Positions 7,175 to 12,100 of a DNA stretch of 12,100 nucleotides are shown piece after piece. The notes under the pieces are model-generated. The model had not been told where the DNA came from. It worked only from the letters and a program-made list of their open reading frames with translations, and did not search any database. Where the stretch lies: positions 1-12,100 of the forward strand of contig USNU01000015.1 in NCBI GenBank assembly GCA_900556095.1, in the 5' to 3' direction. Numbering within the stretch: the stretch's first letter is position 1; every line of letters starts with the position of its first letter. The stretch is from an uncultured Bacteroidales bacterium. GTDB lineage: Bacteria; Bacteroidota; Bacteroidia; Bacteroidales; Paludibacteraceae. A program made the position numbers and the translations under genes.

Positions 7175-7537
7175 TTATTCTCCGCGTGAGGCTTGACCGA
7201 TAGTCAGGTTGTTATCCACACAGCGGTTGCCTGCAGGGTCTTTGATTTGCACTTTCAGTCCGTAGGCTGTGTCGAACAGTTTCTCGGCGTCGCCTACTTT
7301 CATAGAGGCTTTGATTCTGATTTCTTCTGCCGCACGTGTCTTGATGTCTTTTGCGGTTCGGTCGTTCAGTTGCTTGAGTGTCATTTCGGGGTCGGCGAGT
7401 TGTGCGCCCTTATAGATAGCAAGTGTGCAACCGAAGGTCTCTTTGAAGTTCTTGCAAATGCTTTTTACTTTCATTTGTGGTGCCACCGAGAACTCTGCGT
7501 TCGTAAAGTGGTCTTTGATGCTGTTAATCAGTCCCAT
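7175..7537 (-). CDS. Uncharacterised 120-residue protein with apparent internal duplication
   Basis: I do not recognise a named family. The protein is soluble, with no signal peptide or membrane segment. Two parts align by eye. Residues 22-58 start MKVKSICKNF, then a Phe-Gly, a strand and a D...TL segment. Residues 79-116 start MKVGDAEKLF, then a Tyr-Gly, a strand and a D...TI segment. This suggests two copies of a unit of about 38 residues with a helix followed by strands, joined by a charged linker (59-78). The start is the ATG at 7537, 39 bp after the stop of the 463-residue gene, and the gene is the last in the cluster. The cytoplasmic location is inferred from the lack of export signals. 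A guess at function would not be supported. Confidence 0.75.
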   Translation of the reverse strand: MGLINSIKDHFTNAEFSVAPQMKVKSICKNFKETFGCTLAIYKGAQLADPEMTLKQLNDRTAKDIKTRAAEEIRIKASMKVGDAEKLFDTAYGLKVQIKDPAGNRCVDNNLTIGQASRGE

Positions 7538-7576
7538 TGTATTTGTAATTTATGTGGTTAATAATTGAAAATCAGT

Positions 7577-8968
7577 TCAGACGGCTATTTCGTATTTTTG
7601 CTCTACGCTCAGCAGGTATGCTTCATATTGCTGCAAATCTGCCCGAATGGCAAAGGCTTCAGGGAACACTTCTTTGAGTTCTTTTTGCTTGGCGCGTATC
7701 TCAGTCAGTTGCGTGTCTAACTCACTTATTTCCTGCTGCTTGGCATCCATCTTTTGCTGTATCTCTTTTTTGAGGTTGAATTTGAGCATACTTGTCTCAT
7801 TGTATTGGTGCTTGAGTTCGTCGAGGTTGCTGAGCAGTGTTGTCCGCTGTTGTAACAGATCGCTTTCCTCTTTGGCAATCGCATCAGCCAACATACAAAA
7901 GGCGTCAATGTCCATGTCCCTGTGGTTGTTGGCAGCATCGCCGAGCATACCAAACACAGCGGTAAAGGTTTTATTGAGCGCAGCAGTGTCAGTTTTGCCA
8001 TTGCGAATGATGCCTGCCAATCCTTCGGCTAAATTGGTCATTTTGGATTGGTCAATAAAGGCAGCATGTTTGCGCGCTATCTGCAATTTGGCGATACGGC
8101 GTTTCTCTACCAATTGTTTGCGGTAGCGGAGAAGCATACCTTTGATTTGGATTGATGGTCCTATTAAGTCAGCGTATTGATCGAAGGTGTCGAAGAGTTG
8201 CTCTGTGACCACATCAAACCGGTGTTGTTTCTCCGCCAATTGTTTCTTGTCGCTATGGTATTTGATGACCTTCTTTACAAAATTGCTTTGTGTTTCAGGT
8301 TCTGCGAATATGTTTTTCACTATAATTTTTGCAATCTTTGCCGATTTGAGTTTTCCACGAATCCCCACAATCATTTGTGCCGATTGAGTTACCGTTTCGG
8401 ATAGCATTTCACCCGCCTGCGAAAGTAGTTGCAATCCCTCTTGCTTATGGTTGTTTTCCGCTAAAAGCAGGGTGGCTTCCGTGAAGAACATATAGTTTTG
8501 GAACATGGCGGCAAACGCTTTGCGAATATCGGTGCGGGCATTGTCGTCTTCTGCCAGTTGGATAGCATCGTGGAGTGCGACAATCATATTATCGACAGCC
8601 ATACCCGTCAGTGTCGGCGATTGTACGTAGCGCAGCACTTTCAGTTGGCTTTGCAGTACCTGCATAGCGGACGGTGTGGCATCGGGTTCCAACGATTGCA
8701 GCCAAGTCTGCATACCCCCGATAGTACTGACGATGGTCTGTCCGTTTTCTTCATAGAAACCGGAGGCAATCTGCTCTTCGCGCTGCCGTTTTTGCTCTTT
8801 CTCTTGTTTTGCGGCTTCGTTTTTTTCCGCGAGGTCTTGTGTTACCTTCTTGGCGGAGTTGCTGAGCGACTGCACCAAATCGGAAGAGGAGGAAACGGCT
8901 TTGCTTGCAGCAGAAGATACATCACGCAGCAATCCCGTTGCTTGTTTTTTGAATGTGTTTAAATCCAT
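7577..8968 (-). CDS. Uncharacterised 463-residue helical coiled-coil protein
   Basis: This is a soluble, strongly helical protein of unknown family. Residues 1-45 are rich in Ser/Ala and could form an amphipathic helix, as in proteins that lie on membranes. Residues 46-66 are a highly charged Lys/Glu/Gln stretch. Residues 80-350 look like a helical bundle with no enzyme motif that I can see. Residues 365-435 show clear heptad spacing (the segment around ELKHQY to ELKEVF) and should form a coiled coil. There is no Walker A motif, signal peptide or transmembrane helix. The ATG at 8968 lies 23 bp after the stop of the beta-rich protein gene, and the 120-residue gene follows 39 bp later. A scaffold or membrane-associated stress protein is possible by shape only; the function is unknown. 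Confidence 0.8.
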   Translation of the reverse strand: MDLNTFKKQATGLLRDVSSAASKAVSSSSDLVQSLSNSAKKVTQDLAEKNEAAKQEKEQKRQREEQIASGFYEENGQTIVSTIGGMQTWLQSLEPDATPSAMQVLQSQLKVLRYVQSPTLTGMAVDNMIVALHDAIQLAEDDNARTDIRKAFAAMFQNYMFFTEATLLLAENNHKQEGLQLLSQAGEMLSETVTQSAQMIVGIRGKLKSAKIAKIIVKNIFAEPETQSNFVKKVIKYHSDKKQLAEKQHRFDVVTEQLFDTFDQYADLIGPSIQIKGMLLRYRKQLVEKRRIAKLQIARKHAAFIDQSKMTNLAEGLAGIIRNGKTDTAALNKTFTAVFGMLGDAANNHRDMDIDAFCMLADAIAKEESDLLQQRTTLLSNLDELKHQYNETSMLKFNLKKEIQQKMDAKQQEISELDTQLTEIRAKQKELKEVFPEAFAIRADLQQYEAYLLSVEQKYEIAV

Positions 8969-8991
8969 GATTTAATGTTAGTCGGGTATCG

Positions 8992-9855
8992 TTATTTTAC
9001 CGTAAAAACAGGTTTGAAGTATTCGGTATGAGGTACGGCGCTCAGGGCTTCGAGCCATACATAGTTGTTGTAGCGCATGCGCTCATTCAAGAAACCGAGA
9101 TAGATGGTCTTGTAGCCTTTCGACGGAATACGTCCGTTGCACGACTGTGTGCCCATCGTAGAATAGTCCACATTGTAATTGAGCGTGGATGGTGCTGTGC
9201 CGTCTTGGAACTTCTTGGCTTGTGCTGCGTTGTAGAACACATACATATTGATATACGCATCTTCTTCGCGTGGAGGTACATTCTCTCCCAACAGCGTGGC
9301 AATCAGTCCGCTGCCCCGATGGCTCTCATAGATGGGCAGTCCTAAGACCTTGATGCGGCGGTAGGAGGTCTCCATATCTCTATAGAAATCGCCATCGGTA
9401 CTCTTGTTGCTTTCGTTGGTGGAGATACGCAAAGAGTAGAGCACATCGGTGGCACCGGCTGGTACTTGCAACGCCACGATAGCCCGATAACTACCCGAAA
9501 AAGCGGCTTTCAGTTGTCCGCGTAGGGTGAACTTGCGCGGTTCGTCGAAGAGGTTGGTCATCTTGATGCCGCGGACAGGTGCTGCCAGGAAGTCGCCTTT
9601 TTGCGCCTCCACGCTATCCACCCGAACCGACTTGGTACCCGCAAGGCGGGACACATCCTGCGTCTTGTAGCCTATCTTGATGTTGGTATATTGGCGTGTC
9701 TTGGGCGTAACCTGTACGAGATAGATTGCACTGAAAGAGATGTTGATAGAGTCTCTGACAAGGGTCTTGCCCGCATACGTTTTGAGCAGTTGGTGGCTGT
9801 CCGCATTGTAGATACGTACATCTGCCGGTTTCTCTGTCTCGATGCGGTATATCAA
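8992..9855 (-). CDS. Uncharacterised beta-rich protein, probable C-terminal part of the split lipoprotein gene
   Basis: The reading frame codes for about 287 residues from a possible TTG at 9855. The TTG overlaps the stop of the lipoprotein gene (TTGA). The protein is rich in alternating hydrophobic strands and has no export signal of its own. The opening strands (IYRIETEKPADVRIYNADS) resemble a beta-sandwich module found in extracytoplasmic proteins. Sense extends upstream of the TTG in the same frame: ELLERGDK directly precedes IYRIETEK, and the frame is open back to 9954 without an ATG. I therefore think that this is the second part of one gene with the lipoprotein, separated by a -1 frame change (one missing base). 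If it is instead a separate gene, it depends on translational coupling. The second half (about 100-287) ends with a YLGFLNER to VWLEALSA segment. No family is recognised. Confidence 0.65.
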   Translation of the reverse strand: MIYRIETEKPADVRIYNADSHQLLKTYAGKTLVRDSINISFSAIYLVQVTPKTRQYTNIKIGYKTQDVSRLAGTKSVRVDSVEAQKGDFLAAPVRGIKMTNLFDEPRKFTLRGQLKAAFSGSYRAIVALQVPAGATDVLYSLRISTNESNKSTDGDFYRDMETSYRRIKVLGLPIYESHRGSGLIATLLGENVPPREEDAYINMYVFYNAAQAKKFQDGTAPSTLNYNVDYSTMGTQSCNGRIPSKGYKTIYLGFLNERMRYNNYVWLEALSAVPHTEYFKPVFTVK

Positions 9856-10292
9856 CTTGTCGCCGCGCTCCAGTAGTTCTGCGTGGCTTCCAACAGTTCC
9901 TGCGGCTTGTGGTGGACGGACACAAAGACATTGGGCGTTTGGGTTGCGACCAACTCATTGACGGAGTTGTGCAGGTCGTCTATCTGCCGGCGCAGTGCCT
10001 CGCATTGTGCATTGGAGGCAGAGTCTTGTGTGGCGGGGTTGTACTCGAAGACCAACTGCTCGTTGAGGGCGTATAGTGAGGTGATTTGTTTGGCAGACAA
10101 AGTTCTGCCGTGGCGGCAGTCTATTCGCAGGTCGTTGAGGAGTTTCCGAGTCTGTTGTGCTGCTTGGCTGACTGTGGCATACTGCTCTGCCGTTTGGCTG
10201 TCCATACCTTGTTGGGTCTTGCCCGTACTGCTTCCGCACCCCATAAGGGCAATGGTGCAGAGGAGGGCAATAGAAGTGTGTAGGTGTTTCAT
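9852..10292 (-). CDS. Lipoprotein, probably the N-terminal part of a frame-split gene
   Basis: The frame gives 146 residues from the ATG at 10292, which lies 16 bp after the previous gene. Residues 1-19 are a lipoprotein signal peptide: MKHLHTS, a hydrophobic core, then a lipobox LMGC with Cys19 followed by GSSTGK. The mature protein should be lipid-anchored in the envelope. Residues 30-120 are helical and polar (QQTRKLLNDL, RRQIDDLHNSVNELV) and may form a short coiled coil. Near residue 125 the pattern becomes strand-like (NVFVSVHHK). The frame then ends soon after YWSAATS with a TGA at 9852-9854. The alternative frame at that point continues smoothly as ELLERGDKLIYRIE. The end is therefore probably not native, and the full product would be about 430 residues. 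Confidence 0.7.
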   Translation of the reverse strand: MKHLHTSIALLCTIALMGCGSSTGKTQQGMDSQTAEQYATVSQAAQQTRKLLNDLRIDCRHGRTLSAKQITSLYALNEQLVFEYNPATQDSASNAQCEALRRQIDDLHNSVNELVATQTPNVFVSVHHKPQELLEATQNYWSAATS

Positions 10293-10308
10293 TGTGAATA
10301 TGTTATTC

Positions 10309-10797
10309 TTATAATGATTTGTCTATGCGGCGTATTTGAGTATCATCTGTATCGCCATAAGCGAGCCAAGAGCATGCACCCATAGGAATGGCTCTGTTTT
10401 TAGTAACGCCATCGGAAATAATGGCATATATCTGCAATGGCGTTTGAGCGAGGTGGTCTTCCCATTCAGAGCCAAAACATCTATCCGTTGCATTTCGCCA
10501 GTCGCCTTTTAATACGCAATAGAGTATGTTTTGTATTCCCTCTTGTTCTGCAGTATCGGGTACTTCCGTGAGGTGGTCGATAATGAGGAACCCCTCTTGC
10601 AAGGAGGCTAATTTGTCTTTCAACTCTGCGCGTGCATAGAGCGTTTGGGCATCAATGAAAGCAATCGGTTTGCCTTCCTTTTGCAGCAAGGATTGCAATT
10701 CGTGGGCAAAATCACAATCTGCATCATTATTCACAATGATTGTGGAATTCGGATATCTTCTCCAACGAAAGATATTGTCATATACCAGATTAAGCAT
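10309..10797 (-). CDS. Uncharacterised 162-residue protein with Walker-B-like motif
   Basis: I do not recognise a named family. The pattern resembles a cut-down P-loop ATPase core. A strand (STIIVNND, 18-25) stands where a Walker A loop would follow, but no GxxxxGK[ST] is present. A helix, a strand (PIAFIDAQTLY, 44-54) and then GFLIIDHLTEVP (69-80) follow; the last resembles a Walker B strand with Asp74 and a nearby Glu78. The next part, GIQNILYCVLKGDWR (87-101), is helical. The last strand is QIYAIISDG (122-130). There is no signal peptide or membrane helix, so a cytoplasmic location is likely. The gene starts at the ATG at 10797, 79 bp after the 57-residue gene, with a hairpin in that gap, and the lipoprotein gene follows after 16 bp. 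Whether it binds nucleotides cannot be told; loss of Walker A argues against ATP hydrolysis. Confidence 0.7.
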   Translation of the reverse strand: MLNLVYDNIFRWRRYPNSTIIVNNDADCDFAHELQSLLQKEGKPIAFIDAQTLYARAELKDKLASLQEGFLIIDHLTEVPDTAEQEGIQNILYCVLKGDWRNATDRCFGSEWEDHLAQTPLQIYAIISDGVTKNRAIPMGACSWLAYGDTDDTQIRRIDKSL

Positions 10798-10828
10798 ACT
10801 TGTTATTATTTAGATGAAACATTTGTAA

Positions 10829-10854
10829 GCAAGCAGGAACCCAATCCCGCTTGC
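10829..10854. other. Hairpin in the gap upstream of the 162-residue gene
   Basis: GCAAGCAGGA (10829-10838) and TCCCGCTTGC (10845-10854) pair over 10 positions, with one A/C position on the plus strand that becomes G/T on the minus strand, and a 6-nt loop. No T run follows in either direction. It may be a weak terminator, an RNA-processing or attenuation site, or chance. Confidence 0.4.
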
Positions 10855-10876
10855 CCTGTGAACCCAAAGCGTTTTA

Positions 10877-11050
10877 TTACAAAAACCACAACAATACGAC
10901 AATAACTAAAAGAATTATTGATATAGTGTGGAATATTAATTTGACCTTACGACCGATTCCTGTTCGTTTGTCTACTTTTATAAAAATCCATTCTAAAATA
11001 ACTAAGAACATGAATATCCCAAATAGGATCAAATCTGATGAGTTTTCCAT
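10877..11050 (-). CDS. Small two-helix membrane protein (57 residues)
   Basis: A frame of 57 codons runs from the ATG at 11050 to a TAA at 10877-10879. It codes for an N-terminal MENSSD, a first hydrophobic helix (about 7-26, ILFGIFMFLVILEWIFI), a basic loop (KVDKRTGIGRKVK, 25-37) and a second hydrophobic helix (about 38-57, LIFHTISIILLVIVVLLWFL). The hairpin shape with a positive loop predicts both ends outside and the loop in the cytoplasm. The start lies 21 bp after the stop of the LRR gene, on the same strand, the spacing seen between other genes here. Codon use is AT-rich, like the gap around it. Homology is unknown. The regular placement and the clean two-helix pattern argue for a real gene, but length alone does not exclude chance. 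Confidence 0.6.
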   Translation of the reverse strand: MENSSDLILFGIFMFLVILEWIFIKVDKRTGIGRKVKLIFHTISIILLVIVVLLWFL

Positions 11051-11071
11051 AATTGCTTTGTTTTTTATAGA

Positions 11072-12100
11072 TTATTTTTTCTTGTACATAAAGGGGTTGG
11101 CGGCTCCTTTTTGTGTATATGTAGCGGGGAGACGCTTGCCCACTAACCGGCGCATATCTGCATTAGTGGTAGGCTTGCCGGTGAACTCAATACGCGGTGC
11201 TTCTGCTGCTGAGGTGTGCCATTCCGATACATCATACACCTCGCGGACGATACCTTGTAGCACTGCAAGGACATACTTGTATTGCGTGGCTTTCTCTAAG
11301 GTTGCTTTCCAGCAACCGCGCGTAGCGTCGTACAGATTGCCCTTTTCTTCGATGGCTTTTTGTGAGGTCTTGATGATGATATAATCCTCCTTAGGCTCTG
11401 TATATTCAGCAACGTCTTGGGTATTGTGCGGTATTTTTTCCGCTTTCAAGTCTGTTGCTTTGGGAGTTTCGGGGATAGATTTCTCTTCTTCCTGTTTATG
11501 AGAACCTCCGAAGCGTTGAAACAGGCGTTGGAACACTGATGGTTTCGCTTCTGTTTTTGGCTGAGTAGAATTTGTCTTGGTTTCTTCTTTCTTTGGATCA
11601 GGAGCGGGGTGTGCTGCTTCTATTGTTTTGGCGGTACGGGCTTTGCGTTTCCGTTTCGGGAATGAATTTGCATCCAAGAAATTGATCTGAGCATCGCTTG
11701 GGAATGCATTCGAAGCGATATTTATTTCTTCGCTATAGATATTCACAACCTTAACTCCACTCTTAAGAAATGCTCCTTCCATTATTTCTTTTACCGAAGC
11801 GGGGATGTTCACTTCGGTCATAGAGGTACATCCATTAAAGGCACTTGCGGAAATTCTAACTAACGATTCGGGAAAGGATACATTCTGCAATGCGGAACAA
11901 CCATAAAAGGCAGACGGACCAATTTCTTTTATTTTGTCTCCAAAGTCAATTATCTTAAGAGAAGAACAACCATAAAAGGCGTTCCTACCTATAGTTTCTA
12001 ACCCATCACCAAAATAAAGTTGTTCAATTGCGGTACATTCTCTAAATGCATCTCCCCCAATTTCTTGTAAAGAATTAGGGAAATTAATATCTTTGAGATT
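11072..12100 (-). CDS. BspA-type leucine-rich repeat protein with distinct C-terminal domain (5' end outside window)
   Basis: The frame is open from the window edge to a TAA at 11072-11074, giving the last 342 residues; the start lies to the right. Visible residues 1-135 are BspA-like LRRs of 23 residues, with the AFxxC core at 18, 41, 64, 87 and a weaker copy at 110. Then come a basic segment (KRKRKARTAK, 149-158) and a Pro/Glu/Lys-rich low-complexity linker to about 235. Residues 239-342 form a separate domain: DYIIIKTSQKAIEE, then YDATRGCWKATLEKATQYKY, VLAVLQGIVREVYDVSEW, then GKRLPATY and a final KGAANPFMY. I recall similar endings in uncharacterised bacterial proteins but cannot name the family. 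The LRRs point to protein binding. Whether it is exported cannot be judged without the N terminus. It is the first visible gene of the cluster. Confidence 0.85.
   Translation of the reverse strand, partial: NLKDINFPNSLQEIGGDAFRECTAIEQLYFGDGLETIGRNAFYGCSSLKIIDFGDKIKEIGPSAFYGCSALQNVSFPESLVRISASAFNGCTSMTEVNIPASVKEIMEGAFLKSGVKVVNIYSEEINIASNAFPSDAQINFLDANSFPKRKRKARTAKTIEAAHPAPDPKKEETKTNSTQPKTEAKPSVFQRLFQRFGGSHKQEEEKSIPETPKATDLKAEKIPHNTQDVAEYTEPKEDYIIIKTSQKAIEEKGNLYDATRGCWKATLEKATQYKYVLAVLQGIVREVYDVSEWHTSAAEAPRIEFTGKPTTNADMRRLVGKRLPATYTQKGAANPFMYKKK
11850..12100 (-). repeat. Tandem LRR coding repeat with 69-bp period
   Basis: The AFxxC-coding segments recur every 69 bp (23 codons) through the end of the window, and the phrase 'caaccataaaaggc' appears twice on the plus strand (11899-11912 and 11968-11981). 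This is the DNA side of the BspA-type repeats and continues past the right edge. Such repeats can gain or lose units by recombination. Confidence 0.7.

Noticed and set aside
10851..11384. 177-codon plus-strand frame across the microprotein and LRR 3' end
   Set aside because: It is antisense to the LRR C-terminal domain and the product lacks a coherent pattern.
1..12100. CRISPR array, tRNA or rRNA genes
   Set aside because: I saw no regularly spaced identical repeats with unique spacers and no cloverleaf or rRNA-like segments.

Overview
The window looks like a chromosomal segment of a Bacteroidales bacterium (phylum Bacteroidota). Four points support this: promoters of the Bacteroidota type (TTTG, 18-20 nt, TAnnTTTG); start codons without a clear Shine-Dalgarno sequence; a dxs-trkA-trkH gene order that I know from Bacteroides relatives; and a BspA-type leucine-rich-repeat protein. 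I cannot name the genus.

Left part (1-5466, all minus strand). dxs (isoprenoid precursor synthesis), trkA and trkH (potassium uptake) lie head to tail with gaps of 27 and 21 bp. They probably form one operon driven by a well-formed promoter just upstream of dxs. Downstream of trkH, after a 183-bp gap with its own promoter, begins a membrane-anchored SGNH/GDSL-hydrolase-like gene. It is cut by the left window edge after its first 161 codons.

Middle part (5446-7174). A small HNH-nuclease-like gene (plus strand) faces a voltage-gated cation channel gene (minus strand). A strong hairpin terminator lies between their 3' ends. The HNH gene is bracketed by a 14-bp direct repeat.

Right part (7175-12100, all minus strand). 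A tightly packed run of genes starts beyond the right edge. In order of transcription they are: a BspA-type LRR protein with a separate C-terminal domain; a 57-residue two-helix membrane protein; a 162-residue protein with a Walker-B-like motif and no Walker A; a lipoprotein; a beta-rich protein that probably belongs to the same reading frame as the lipoprotein, split by a -1 frame change; a 463-residue helical coiled-coil protein; and a 120-residue protein that looks internally duplicated. The run ends at a 52-nt nested inverted repeat. I recognise none of the last six as named families. Their tight spacing and mixed locations (envelope, membrane, cytoplasm) make this cluster the best candidate here for an undescribed multi-component system, but its function cannot be read from sequence.
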